From contig NZ_CP019343.1 in NCBI RefSeq assembly GCF_002117105.1, positions 2,728,001 through 2,792,000 of the forward strand: a stretch of 64,000 nucleotides of DNA. The letters are read 5' to 3'. The position numbers and the translations under genes were made by a program. This DNA comes from Oceanicoccus sagamiensis (GTDB lineage Bacteria > Pseudomonadota > Gammaproteobacteria > Pseudomonadales > Dasaniaceae). This document shows, piece by piece, positions 18,391 through 26,869 of this stretch (position 1 is its first letter; each line of letters opens with the position of its first letter). The notes under the pieces are model-generated. The model worked only from the letters and a program-made list of their open reading frames with translations, did not search any database and was not told where the DNA came from.

Positions 18391-18807
18391 ATGAATAATA
18401 ATAAGTTTAAAGGGATGCTTGGCATGAATGAAGAATTTGGTGGTTATGTAGTAATTTTATTATTGATATTCTGTTTTTGGTGGGTTGAGCCATTTGGCTT
18501 TTTTAGTAGTGAAATAGACTTTTACCCTAGGGTGTGTGTGGATGATTCCTTTTCAAAAGGTGAGTGTGAAAAGTGGAAGATTGAGGATTTAATTAGATTT
18601 AAGGTGTATGAGGATGGTCAAAAAGTTATTCGTAAAGGGGGTTCTAGTATCCGCTCTCTTAAGGATTGCCATGTTTGGGATAAGAATAATTGGGAGTGTA
18701 GTACGCTTCAGGTTGTTGATGGGGAGTTGTCTGGTATTTATTTAACTCGGTATAGTTTTATTACTAAGCCTGAATGGTATGTTCTTAATTTTTTTCGTAA
18801 GCCTTGA
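18391..18807 (+). CDS. Hypothetical single-span membrane protein
   Basis: The 138-aa protein has one hydrophobic helix near residues 18-38 (YVVILLLIFCFWWV) and a polar C-terminal part with several cysteines. I do not recognise a family. It starts 29 bp after the HTH gene and could be co-transcribed. Base composition is AT-rich like the rest of the island. Confidence 0.5.
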   Translation: MNNNKFKGMLGMNEEFGGYVVILLLIFCFWWVEPFGFFSSEIDFYPRVCVDDSFSKGECEKWKIEDLIRFKVYEDGQKVIRKGGSSIRSLKDCHVWDKNNWECSTLQVVDGELSGIYLTRYSFITKPEWYVLNFFRKP

Positions 18808-19146
18808 TAGGTGTTTAATGTGAATGGAGGTTTTGATAGGTGTGGCGGGAAGTGCAAGGGCTTACAAAGCTGCTGTTGTCTGTTCATAACGGCGAGATGG
18901 AGTTGGTTTTTCAACTTTAATAAATCTAGGTAAGTATGCTTGATGAGCTTATAAACGAATGAGAGAGCTGCTGAAGGGCTGGTTAGGGGTTTATGAGGTT
19001 GTTGATAGTGATGCTGCTTAGGAAGAGGCTTTAATCACTTGTACTTTGATCTAGTTCAAAAGTATTAGATAGGTTGAAGCTGATAACTGGTAAGATTGGT
19101 TACATAAATAAACATAATTATAAATACTACGAAAGGATGCACTCTC
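18808..19146. other. Gene-free stretch inside the island
   Basis: I see no gene, tRNA or terminator here. A lone GTTACATAA occurs near 19101-19109, matching the island-end repeats but without a phased partner. A GAAAGGA ribosome site just before 19147 serves the next gene. Confidence 0.5.
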
Positions 19147-19766
19147 ATGCTGAAACAAACCTTGGCCCTGTTGGGCCTAATACATTCACTGTCTGTTAAT
19201 GCTGTCATTGTAGATTTGGGGAGTATTACCCGTGATACTTCAACAGGGTTAGATTGGCTAGATTTAACCGAGACAAACGGTCGGAGTTACGTTGACGTAA
19301 GTGGAAAACTGGGCGAGGGCCAAGAGTTCGATGGCTGGCGATACGCTTCTGTAGATGAGGCTCAAGCTCTTTGGAAAAACTTTGGAATCAGTAGTGGCAC
19401 GATGGTAAGTATTAGTAGGGCAGACACGCTCCAGTATAATAGCCTTGTGGTGGCTGTTGATGTTTTGGGTAATAGCGTTCTCGATATTGGTGACAATTAT
19501 TTTGATTTTGGTGCGATTGGCTTTACAGCTGACACTGTGTTCAATGACTCGGGGGAGGCTTTGTACCAAAAAGTTTCAGGTTTCTTTAGTAATCCTAATG
19601 AAGATTATGTGAATGCTTATTCACCTGATGCTCCAGCGCTTTTTCCTTCCGGCGACCCGGTATTGGGAGTTATCTTGTGAGGCCGTCTGCTGTGCCAGTC
19701 CCACCAGCTGCTTGGCTATTTGTCTCGGCTTTAATAGGTTTGATAGGCATCAAGCGCAGAAAGTAA
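19147..19766 (+). CDS. VPLPA-CTERM-like secreted protein (frameshifted near its sorting tail)
   Basis: The first frame gives 177 aa: a signal peptide (1-19), then DLGSITRDTSTGLDWLDLT and GWRYAS, paralogous to the protein at 17011. It stops at 19680. The next frame directly continues with SYLVR, VPVPPAAWLF, a hydrophobic helix and KRRK (stop at 19764-19766), the expected sorting tail. One extra G in the GGG at 19665-19667 restores a 206-aa protein. This is either a real inactivating deletion or a homopolymer miscall. Several other genes in the window show the same pattern. Confidence 0.72.
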
Positions 19767-19794
19767 GTAGTTTATACAGGCTGATTACACTGTC

Positions 19795-19818
19795 GAGGCT
19801 CCCCGTTGGGGCCTTTTT
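19795..19818 (+). terminator. Rho-independent terminator after the VPLPA gene
   Basis: AGGCTCCCC (19796-19804) pairs with GGGGCCT (19808-19814) around a GTT loop, with one bulged base, and is followed by a T-run. It closes the transcript of the upstream secreted protein. Confidence 0.7.
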
Positions 19819-19860
19819 AAATATCTGGTAAGTTTTCTCTTTATTGATAAATTGGTAGCG

Positions 19861-20457
19861 ATGATGAAGCTTTTTTATTTGCATGGTTTTAATAGTGGGT
19901 CTAAGCCCAGAGCTGAAAGAATAAGGCTGCTACAAAATAAGGAGTTTGAGGTTGTTTGCCTTGACTATGACAGCTCCGCTATATTTCCTCTTTTGGTTGA
20001 GTACTTTGATAGGATGCTTCTTGAGTATAAGGGTAATGATATAGGGTTTGTTGGTACATCTCTTGGTGGGTTCTGGGCTAATTTCTTAGGTGATAGGTAT
20101 GGGTGTGGATGGGTCTCTATAAATCCTTCCTTGGTGCCTTCTGCCTCTTTAAAAAAATATTTGGGAAAAGCTCTTACTAACTATGTAAGTGGTGAAAAGT
20201 GGGTTTTGGGTGAAGATGTTCCGGATTCATACTCCATTGCGTTTCAGTTAAATGTCGATGGGCTAGTTATTTTAGATAAAGGGGATGAGGTTATTGATTC
20301 TGTAGTTACTATAGAGAAATTGGATGGTACTGGCGTTGAAGTTATTAGTTATGAAGGTGGCGGGCATCAATTCGACCATTGGAAAGAGGCTGTTGAAGAA
20401 ATAAGCTTTCATTTTAATTCTAGATTAATTGGTGTTGGTGGTGAGTTTAATGGGTGA
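19861..20457 (+). CDS. YqiA/YcfP-like alpha/beta-hydrolase (UPF0227 type)
   Basis: The protein of about 198 aa has the esterase plan of the YqiA family: YLHGFNSGSKP at the N-terminus, the nucleophile elbow GTSLGGFWAN and a C-terminal GGGHQF histidine. It probably hydrolyses small esters; the substrate is unknown. The open frame begins at a TTG (19852), but ATG 19861 or 19864 fits family length better. Confidence 0.78.
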   Translation: MMKLFYLHGFNSGSKPRAERIRLLQNKEFEVVCLDYDSSAIFPLLVEYFDRMLLEYKGNDIGFVGTSLGGFWANFLGDRYGCGWVSINPSLVPSASLKKYLGKALTNYVSGEKWVLGEDVPDSYSIAFQLNVDGLVILDKGDEVIDSVVTIEKLDGTGVEVISYEGGGHQFDHWKEAVEEISFHFNSRLIGVGGEFNG

Positions 20458-20508
20458 TGAAAAATTGGTATCTTTTAATGATAGAGATGCTTAGTCTAGG
20501 AGATCGTT

Positions 20509-21261
20509 TTGGAAAATTTTAGATACTATGTGTATGAGATAAGAACTCCGGATGGCGAGGTTTTCTATGTAGGTAAAGGAGAGGGTGGTCGAAAAGATGC
20601 GCACCTTAAAGAAGCTCTTAGCTCCGAAAAAAATAGTGATAAATTAACAAGATTAAGGGATATTATAAATCAGAATCAGGAACCTCTCGTAAGGGTGGTT
20701 GGTCGCTTTAAGACTGAGTCAGAAGCTTTTGCTGTGGAGTCAACCTTGATACATTGGGTGTATGGAATTGACAATCTGGCTAATGATCAGTCGGGTCATG
20801 GGTCAGATTACATTCGCCCTAAAGGGTTGTTGGATCATATAGACGGTATTGATACTGCCGAAAATGTGAATTTACAGGACTTGAAAAATCAAGTTACTCA
20901 GCGTGGAGGGAAGTTGGAGCTTGTTTTTGATGTGTTAACTAAGCGTGTGGCTGGTAGAGATGTTTCGATGATTCAGGCTGGAAAAAAAGATAAGTACATG
21001 TCTATAAAAATCTCTAGTGATGTGGCATTACGGGTGTATGTGACTTCAGGAAAAGATACCCGTCTTAATACTTGGTTTGGATTGGAGCCGGGAGGGGATA
21101 AAAAGAAGTTAAATGAATTTGCTAGCGCTATTAACTGTCGTGTTGATTCCAATGGTGTGTTCCGTCCTGATGCGTGGCTTAAAGTTAAGATTGGGCTTGA
21201 TGATATAGATATGTTGGTAGAAAAAATATGTGAAGCTGATGATTTGTTTGTCAGTTCGTAA
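20509..21261 (+). CDS. GIY-YIG nuclease-domain protein (LEM-3-like)
   Basis: The 250-aa protein starts at TTG, with an AGGAG ribosome site 8 bp upstream. The N-terminal GIY-YIG domain (about 5-95) has YYVYEI and YVGKGEGGRK, with a Glu (SEAFAVEST) where the metal ligand is expected. This form resembles the LEM-3-like subgroup. The C-terminal half (about 130-250) is not recognised. It is followed on the same strand by an HNH nuclease and a methyltransferase, which suggests a DNA-processing or defence cassette. Confidence 0.75.
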   Translation: MENFRYYVYEIRTPDGEVFYVGKGEGGRKDAHLKEALSSEKNSDKLTRLRDIINQNQEPLVRVVGRFKTESEAFAVESTLIHWVYGIDNLANDQSGHGSDYIRPKGLLDHIDGIDTAENVNLQDLKNQVTQRGGKLELVFDVLTKRVAGRDVSMIQAGKKDKYMSIKISSDVALRVYVTSGKDTRLNTWFGLEPGGDKKKLNEFASAINCRVDSNGVFRPDAWLKVKIGLDDIDMLVEKICEADDLFVSS

Positions 21262-21293
21262 CTCGTATATAACCTATCTTTTAGTCGTTTGGA

Positions 21294-22316
21294 ATGTCGG
21301 TTTATATGGAATTCTACGAAATAACCCCAACATTAGAAAACTACTGGAGAGGTATTATTCTCTTTGGTAAGAACTCTGCTTCATATAAGTTTGCTCTAGG
21401 AAAATCCTTGATTGATCTTGCTGGTAGTCAAAATGACCTAATTAAGATCGAAGACTTGGCTGTTCCGTATTCAAAGTATCTTTGTGGGCATATTGAAATT
21501 GCTGACAAGCAGGGTAACAGTGATGGAGAGTTTCTGCGTACGTGCAGGAAGTATAATTTAAACGAAGTTTCCCATGAGGAATTGATTTCAAAGGCAATAA
21601 GGCTAGGCTTTGGTGATGTTCTAAAGGCTTTTCATAACGTGCCTTCTGGTGAGGTTCCAGTAAAATTCTTTATTGAAGAAGGGAGGGGGGTCAAAAAAGG
21701 AATTAGAATCACAGATAATTTTCTCAATCTCTTTGCAGATGTTGATCGTCATGATCTGTATGAAGAAACGGAGTCTCGCTGGAGGCTTGTTGAAACTGCT
21801 TGGGAGTTAAATGTTTCAAGAAATCTTATTGCTGTTAGTGCTAGTCGTGATGGAGATGAATTGTATGCTAATAATAGGGGTAGGCGTATTAATATAACAA
21901 GTAGTAGACCGGCTTTAAATGGTTATCAGAAAGGCAGTTGCTTTTATTGTTATGGTACGATTGAAATTACAGCTGGCAGTAAAGAGTTGGCTGATGTTGA
22001 TCATTTTTTGCCTCATACTTTAATGGTTAATAATATAGTTGGTAATCTTGATGGGGTTTGGAATTTGGTTTTGGCCTGTCAGTGCTGTAATAGTAAGAAG
22101 TCTTCTAAATTGCCAGCTATAAAGTTTCTGGAGCGTATTCATAGAAGGAATGAATATCTGATTACTAGTCATCATCCTTTGAGAGAGACCTTGATACGTC
22201 AGACAGGGAATAATGAGCAGGCAAGAGTAGCGTATCTTCAGGATAGTTATAATAAGGCAAAAGAGGTTTTAATTCATACTTGGGAGCCTGATCCAAAAGG
22301 CCCTGAAACATTCTAA
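21294..22316 (+). CDS. HNH endonuclease
   Basis: The 340-aa protein has a C-terminal HNH domain (about 220-275): zinc cysteines in SCFYCYG and CQCCNSKK, the catalytic DH in VDHFLPH and the central Asn in VWNLVLAC. The N-terminal 200 residues are unrecognised and may sense or bind a target. It ends 4 bp before the methyltransferase start, so the two are probably translated together. Confidence 0.8.
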   Translation: MSVYMEFYEITPTLENYWRGIILFGKNSASYKFALGKSLIDLAGSQNDLIKIEDLAVPYSKYLCGHIEIADKQGNSDGEFLRTCRKYNLNEVSHEELISKAIRLGFGDVLKAFHNVPSGEVPVKFFIEEGRGVKKGIRITDNFLNLFADVDRHDLYEETESRWRLVETAWELNVSRNLIAVSASRDGDELYANNRGRRINITSSRPALNGYQKGSCFYCYGTIEITAGSKELADVDHFLPHTLMVNNIVGNLDGVWNLVLACQCCNSKKSSKLPAIKFLERIHRRNEYLITSHHPLRETLIRQTGNNEQARVAYLQDSYNKAKEVLIHTWEPDPKGPETF

Positions 22317-22320
22317 GAAT

Positions 22321-22905
22321 ATGACTGATACCAATAAATACTACGAAGATCATGCTGAGGAGTTTTATCAATCTACTGTTGAGGTTGATATGAGTCCTAT
22401 CTATCAGAGGTTTCTACCATTGATACCTGAGGGTGGGGCTATTCTAGATGCTGGATGTGGTTCAGGTAGGGATTCTTTGTATTTCAAGACGAATGGTTAT
22501 GAAGTGACTGCTATGGATGCTTCTGAGGCTCTCTGTAAGCTCTCTGGAGAGTTGTTAGTTCAAGATGTTCATTGTATGGGGTTTGAGGATATGGCTTGGG
22601 AGGATAGCTTTGATGGTGTCTGGGCATGTGCTTCATTGCTTCATGTAAGTAGAGATAACCTTCCTAGTATTATGAATAAGTTCTCAAGGTCTCTTAAAGC
22701 TGGTGGAGTCCTGTATGCTTCTTTTAAGTATGGTGATACTGAGAGAGAGCAGGGTGGAAGGGCTTTTACGGATATGAATGAAGAGTTGTTTGATCAGTTG
22801 CTAAAGTCTACTCCAAGTTTAGAGTTGATAGAGAGTTGGGTAACTGTTGATAGAAGAGTTGATAGAGATGAGAGTTGGTTGAATGTTGTTGTGGCCAATA
22901 GTTAG
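22321..22905 (+). CDS. Class I SAM-dependent methyltransferase
   Basis: The 194-aa protein has a Rossmann-fold SAM site (ILDAGCGSGRDSLYF), the acidic loop AMDAS and motif IV WACASLLHV. It lacks the DPPY or Pro-Cys motif of DNA methyltransferases, so it probably acts on a small molecule, protein or RNA rather than protecting DNA. Its tight link to the HNH gene suggests a shared role. Confidence 0.8.
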   Translation: MTDTNKYYEDHAEEFYQSTVEVDMSPIYQRFLPLIPEGGAILDAGCGSGRDSLYFKTNGYEVTAMDASEALCKLSGELLVQDVHCMGFEDMAWEDSFDGVWACASLLHVSRDNLPSIMNKFSRSLKAGGVLYASFKYGDTEREQGGRAFTDMNEELFDQLLKSTPSLELIESWVTVDRRVDRDESWLNVVVANS

Positions 22906-23002
22906 GATATATCTGATCTTATTTAAGAGGAGCTGTTTTGCATGGTCGAAATCTTCGGATTACTACCTAAATTTTATTGTGAGATAGTTTTAGGGGGGAT
23001 AG

Positions 23003-23296
23003 GTGAAAAGCATCAGAGATACAATAATTTTTTTATCCTTGGTATATGTGTGCTTCAGCGATGTGGACTTAATGCTGTCAATAGTTCTTTTTGCTTTTGG
23101 GTCACTTGCGTTGAGGTATTATGGTTTCGTTCGCGTTTACCCTTTAGGTGACGATGAAGAGATAAACAAAGAAATTAAACTATTACTAAAGGATGAGTTG
23201 AAGGCCAATTACCACCTTTTTTTTCTGGGTTGTGCCTTTGCCGTTGTGATTGCGGCGATATATCTACTCATTCAAGACTTGGGGTTAATGGCTTAG
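23003..23296 (+). CDS. Small two-span membrane protein
   Basis: The 97-aa protein starts at GTG, with a strong ribosome site (AGGGGGGAT) just upstream. Two hydrophobic segments (about 8-40 and 70-93) flank a charged middle (DDEEINKEIKLLLKDELK). No family is recognised. An overlapping frame from 22942 has no such support. Confidence 0.55.
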   Translation: MKSIRDTIIFLSLVYVCFSDVDLMLSIVLFAFGSLALRYYGFVRVYPLGDDEEINKEIKLLLKDELKANYHLFFLGCAFAVVIAAIYLLIQDLGLMA

Positions 23297-23386
23297 TGTT
23301 GTAACCATTCTGCATCTTGGTTTCTCACCGCTTGGGCTTGTTAGTATGGTTGTATAAATTTATATAAATATAAAAGGTAGTTTTCT

Positions 23387-23728
23387 ATGGTCAAAAAAGT
23401 CCTGATTTTAGTTGTTTTAATTTCAATACCATTAAGCGAAATTGCAGCTAAATCTTATACGCCAAGTCAGTTACGAAGTATGGTTAATTCAGGGGATTAT
23501 CCAGATCAAGGTGGTGTGTCAACTGAAACTCAATCAATCTCATTTTCTGCGTGTGTTACAAAAGTCAAAGGTGTTCTGTCTTCGGTTTCTGGTCAATACC
23601 CATATAAAATTATTGTTAACACCAATGTTTTATATACATCTAAACTGTGGACAAATGATGCTGCAATGACTCTCTCATGTAGCTCTCTTGATAGAAAGTT
23701 AGTTATTACAACCGCAAAGTATAAATAG
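23387..23728 (+). CDS. Hypothetical secreted protein
   Basis: The 113-aa protein has a signal peptide (VLILVVLISIPLSEIAA, cleavage near residue 21) and two cysteines (in SACVTK and LSCSS) that could form a disulfide. I do not recognise a family. An AAGGTAG ribosome site lies upstream. It is the last gene of the island. Confidence 0.55.
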   Translation: MVKKVLILVVLISIPLSEIAAKSYTPSQLRSMVNSGDYPDQGGVSTETQSISFSACVTKVKGVLSSVSGQYPYKIIVNTNVLYTSKLWTNDAAMTLSCSSLDRKLVITTAKYK

Positions 23729-23988
23729 ATAGGAATAGTTGCTGCTCCTGAAATCAAATTTAGACTCGTCCACATACTTTTTAACTGTTCTTCGGCCGCT
23801 AGGGAGGCCTTTGGCAAACCCTTACCCCTAAATAGGGTTTAAAGCCCTGTATAGGCCGATTTGAGGGTGTTTGAGGTCTTTGGGGTGGTTGGTAGAGGAT
23901 TGTAAAAGGGCTGTAGGAGGCTTGTAAGGCTATTGTTATGGGGTTGTACCTGTCTTTGCTAGTTAGCTCAGTAATTTCCACTTTAACT

Positions 23989-24021
23989 GCTACATAAAGT
24001 GTTACATAATTTGCTACACAA
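23989..24021 (+). repeat. Phased TACATAA repeats at right island end (candidate arm sites)
   Basis: GCTACATAA (23989), GTTACATAA (24001) and GCTACACAA (24013) are spaced exactly 12 bp apart, 120 bp inside attR. They mirror the two copies next to attL. The rest of the 23,729-24,139 gap shows no gene. Confidence 0.6.
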
Positions 24022-24139
24022 ACTCATTCTTGGTGTAGTAGAAGATGTTTTTTCGGCAACGTAAGATTTATCTATAAATTGGCTGTAGCCCTTATTCCGC
24101 GTGGTCTGGGTACATTCTCTAAAATACTTTGGTAGTACT

Positions 24140-24191
24140 TGCGTAGATGAATGACTGTCCAACGACAGAACCCGGCTTATCGGTTGGCTCA
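24140..24191 (+). repeat. attR: displaced 3' end of rnpB
   Basis: This is the right copy of the 52-bp direct repeat, with one mismatch to attL at 24184. It presumably is the original host 3' end of rnpB, pushed 9.6 kb away by integration. Confidence 0.92.
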
Positions 24192-24200
24192 AAAAAATCA

Positions 24201-24236
24201 AACCCTGCGGTAACTTTTGTTATCGCAGGGTTTTTT
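24201..24236 (+). terminator. Strong terminator after attR (probable original rnpB terminator)
   Basis: AACCCTGCG (24201-24209) pairs with CGCAGGGTT (24224-24232), and the inner TAAC/GTTA extends the stem to about 14 bp with a TTTT loop. A T-run follows. It sits 10 bp after the displaced rnpB end, where the native rnpB terminator would be. Confidence 0.88.
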
Positions 24237-24407
24237 ATAACCAGCTATCACTCAGCTACATATTGGCTAACACATTGCATGTCAGGGAGGCTGACTGTGA
24301 TGTTGTCGTTATGGGGTGGCCATTAAGAGAGTCATTGAGATAGTAGATCAGTGGGATCTCAGCTTTTCAGTGTATAACACTGGTACTTATCGCCAGCTCC
24401 CGAAAAA

Positions 24408-25040
24408 CTAGAACTCCCCCTTTATCCATGCGACAAGGCTGTATCGGCGGCCTTTAGTGACCGGTGTCACCCGGTGCAAGATAAAGCTGGGGAACACAAT
24501 AGCGGCTCCCATTTTCTGGGGTAAACTAATGCTATCACCATTAATATTAAACTCGAGATTGCCGCCCTCATACTCACTGGGGTCATTGAGAGGGATCGAA
24601 ATGCTAATCTTACGCTGCAAAGCACCGCCGCCCCAATCCATGTGCCAGCGATAAAAACCTTGCACTGATTCATCATAAATGGCTAGTTGAATCCGCTGAT
24701 CGATAGCGCTAATTTTAAACTGGTATTTCTTATTGCTGTTTTCTGCAATACCCAGCACCGTTTGGTAAATGTGTTCATGTTTATCGGGGGCAAGCCAGTG
24801 TACCTGGGAGCGCCGCACTTCATCGTTGTTTGTAAATTCTTCTTTCTTGGAAACGATACTTTGAATACTGTCTTGGTTTACTAAGCTCCGCAGTTCAGCC
24901 GTTTGTTGTGGGCTTAGAGCGTTATCTACAGACATGATAATAGATTCACCGGGTTGAAGGCCTTCTCTCTTTACCTTTGAGTCTTCAGTATGCGAGTTTA
25001 CGTTACGCATTTGTTGCTGCATTCTCTCAAATGGGTCCAT
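24408..25040 (-). CDS. 2OG-Fe(II) oxygenase (PKHD-type hydroxylase-like)
   Basis: The 210-aa protein has a jelly-roll dioxygenase core with the iron triad His133 and Asp135 (RWHMDWG) and His189 (FILHRV), plus Arg199 for 2-oxoglutarate. GGNLEFN is typical of the PKHD/prolyl-hydroxylase group. It probably hydroxylates a protein or peptide side chain. The N-terminal 35 residues are polar and disordered-looking. It lies alone between attR and decayed tlpA and rnpB fragments, so it may be cargo of an earlier insertion. Confidence 0.78.
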   Translation of the reverse strand: MDPFERMQQQMRNVNSHTEDSKVKREGLQPGESIIMSVDNALSPQQTAELRSLVNQDSIQSIVSKKEEFTNNDEVRRSQVHWLAPDKHEHIYQTVLGIAENSNKKYQFKISAIDQRIQLAIYDESVQGFYRWHMDWGGGALQRKISISIPLNDPSEYEGGNLEFNINGDSISLPQKMGAAIVFPSFILHRVTPVTKGRRYSLVAWIKGEF

Positions 25041-25149
25041 GCTAATCCTATTTATTTTTTAAATTATTGACTTGTAATATGTACTTGGATCAAAGCTAAG
25101 TCAATATATAACAGATATGTTTTATATAGACTGGTTGCAATGACTATGC

Positions 25150-25242
25150 ATTCAATAATTCCAATAAAGTCTGCTCTGTCAGGGGGGCGCTATAATTTGT
25201 CGGCCAGGTTTAAATATACATGTGGCGGGTAAAATATTTGGT
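25150..25242 (-). pseudogene. Decayed 3' end of a tlpA-like thioredoxin gene
   Basis: Read on the minus strand, this stretch encodes a tail (TEQTLLELLN) almost identical to the C-terminus of the intact TlpA-like gene at 28817 (TEQTLLDALN). The match continues at the DNA level up to GGGTAAAA near 25,230 with small deletions, then breaks where the rnpB-like remnant begins. It is a fragment, not a working gene. Confidence 0.6.
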
Positions 25243-25371
25243 GGTTCACGTAGCAAGGGCGAATAGGCCCGTTATGGCGCTTGGCTGAGCTGTAAACGGT
25301 GAGGTTGCCGGTGACGCAAAGTGTAGATTAATAGCTGTGCAAGACAGAATCCGGCTAATCGGCGGTCTCAC
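25243..25371 (+). pseudogene. Decayed rnpB 3' fragment (remnant B)
   Basis: It aligns with rnpB 14466-14613: the conserved block reads AGCAAGGGCGAATAGGCCC, followed by GAGGTTGC, GTAGATTAATAG and a near-complete end (AGACAGAATCCGGCTAATCGG). Many substitutions and deletions mean it cannot be a functional RNase P RNA. The remaining bases to 25,632 show no gene. Confidence 0.7.
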
Positions 25372-25632
25372 TCAGCAGTCATCATGGGCTTTGGAGCGAT
25401 ATGAGGTCCGTTTGTTACCATGGCTCTTTCCAGGGCTGTGCCCAATGTCTTCAGTTAGCAGAGCCTGTCAGCCACTATTGGGCATAAGAAGCTCAAGAGC
25501 TCTCAAGCTGTGTTTTACGGTATTAAACCCAATATGTTTGTTGGCTTAATTTATAGGCTCCTGTATTCTGTAGTGATACGTTGTTGTTTAGGCTTTAAAT
25601 AATAAAAAACCGATAAATTGGTAATAATAGTC

Positions 25633-26823
25633 ATGGCAAAAATCATCTCAGATAATCCGGTTGTCAAAAATATTATGGAAAGTATGGTCCTGCTGATAGA
25701 AGAGCAGGGCGGGTCAATCCACAAAAAAATTGAAATACGATGCCAAAATAATGAGCTTAGTCTCCATTCAAAACTCAGCTCAAAACTTAAAGATGATGTC
25801 ATCTTTATTCCAGATAGTTGCCTGCCTTCTATTGATGATTTCGACTTTCAGTTAAAGGGCAGTGTCATTACATGCAAAGCTAAAACAGACAGCGTTGTAC
25901 AGTCACAACAAAGAATCATGGAATTACTTGTTAGTTTGTATTCTGAAACCAATAAATTTTCCAATGTAGAAGCGTCTATACCAGCCCTTTTTTATAGAGA
26001 TAATCCTGAAATAACAAAGAGTTTTAATTCATTTGGGCATAAACTGGAGGGTGTGGCTGAGATTGACGGTCAGGCTCTTATTAGTGCGTTTTTTGGTACA
26101 AGGGTTGTTAGTTACTATCCTTTTGGTGAGGACAGCTTCCGGCGCAATCTTCTTATGCCGCTCATTGATAGTGTCAATCATTATTCACGTTGTTTTTCTT
26201 TAAATACTCTCTCCACTGATTCTCAGCAGGGTTTGTCTTTGCCGCATCAAAAAATTGATGGTCAGGGTGATCAGCTGTTTTACCGTTACCTTAAAATGGA
26301 TGCGATGCGATGCTTTCTTAATTATGGTTTTTTTGACCAGGCTGCGCTATTTGTAGCGTCAGTGCCCACTGAGATAACGATTAAAGAACATACTTTTATT
26401 ATTGATAATGCGCAGGTTTTTAACACTAAGAAGGTTTATGGAGAGGCATTGTTAGAACAAATTCGCTTCTATCTGCCATCGGTAGAGCATAATGGCAATA
26501 CTCTGGAACTTAGTTCTATTTACATTCCTGTTTCAGAGAATGCACCCGTTCTTCGCCTGGTATTGCAGATTTTGGCGCTGCAAGCGCTTGGTATCAGTGA
26601 GCCTAATGAAACTTCCCAGCAATATGTGAAAGAATTAGAAGATCATATTATCGAGGCTACGCTTGATTTTTATCAGAGCCTAATGGGATTGATGTCTGAA
26701 GATTTCCAGTCAGAAAATATTGCTATGGATAGTGCGCTGAAAAACACGATTGAGTTTAGTGTTAAGCTTGTTCAGCAATATAAATATAAAATGCGAAATT
26801 ATCCTTATATTTTTAACCACTAA
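25633..26823 (+). CDS. SET-domain protein, LSMT/SETD3-like lysine methyltransferase
   Basis: The 396-aa protein starts from ATG 25633; the frame extends five codons to a TTG. It shows the SET plan of Rubisco-LSMT relatives: VIFIPDSCLP, then LMPLIDSVNHYS with the SAM-binding Asn-His (about 182-183), then GDQLFYRY and NYGFFD with the catalytic Tyr (about 231). A helical C-terminal region (about 300-396) fits the LSMT substrate-binding domain. Such enzymes methylate protein lysines and are uncommon in bacteria. It is followed after 46 bp by a two-domain 2OG oxygenase, so they may act in one modification pathway. Confidence 0.65.
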   Translation: MAKIISDNPVVKNIMESMVLLIEEQGGSIHKKIEIRCQNNELSLHSKLSSKLKDDVIFIPDSCLPSIDDFDFQLKGSVITCKAKTDSVVQSQQRIMELLVSLYSETNKFSNVEASIPALFYRDNPEITKSFNSFGHKLEGVAEIDGQALISAFFGTRVVSYYPFGEDSFRRNLLMPLIDSVNHYSRCFSLNTLSTDSQQGLSLPHQKIDGQGDQLFYRYLKMDAMRCFLNYGFFDQAALFVASVPTEITIKEHTFIIDNAQVFNTKKVYGEALLEQIRFYLPSVEHNGNTLELSSIYIPVSENAPVLRLVLQILALQALGISEPNETSQQYVKELEDHIIEATLDFYQSLMGLMSEDFQSENIAMDSALKNTIEFSVKLVQQYKYKMRNYPYIFNH

Positions 26824-26869
26824 GACTTTGGTTGGTATGTGATGGTTTCAAGAAAAAAGAGGTAGTGCT

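Noticed and set aside
22321-22905. Methyltransferase as the protective partner of the MvaI/BcnI-type nuclease
   Set aside because: It lacks DNA-methylase motifs (DPPY or Pro-Cys), lies 5 kb away and is tightly linked to the HNH gene instead.
22942-23151. 69-codon frame overlapping the small membrane gene
   Set aside because: No ribosome site; the overlapping GTG frame at 23003 has a strong one and two membrane spans.
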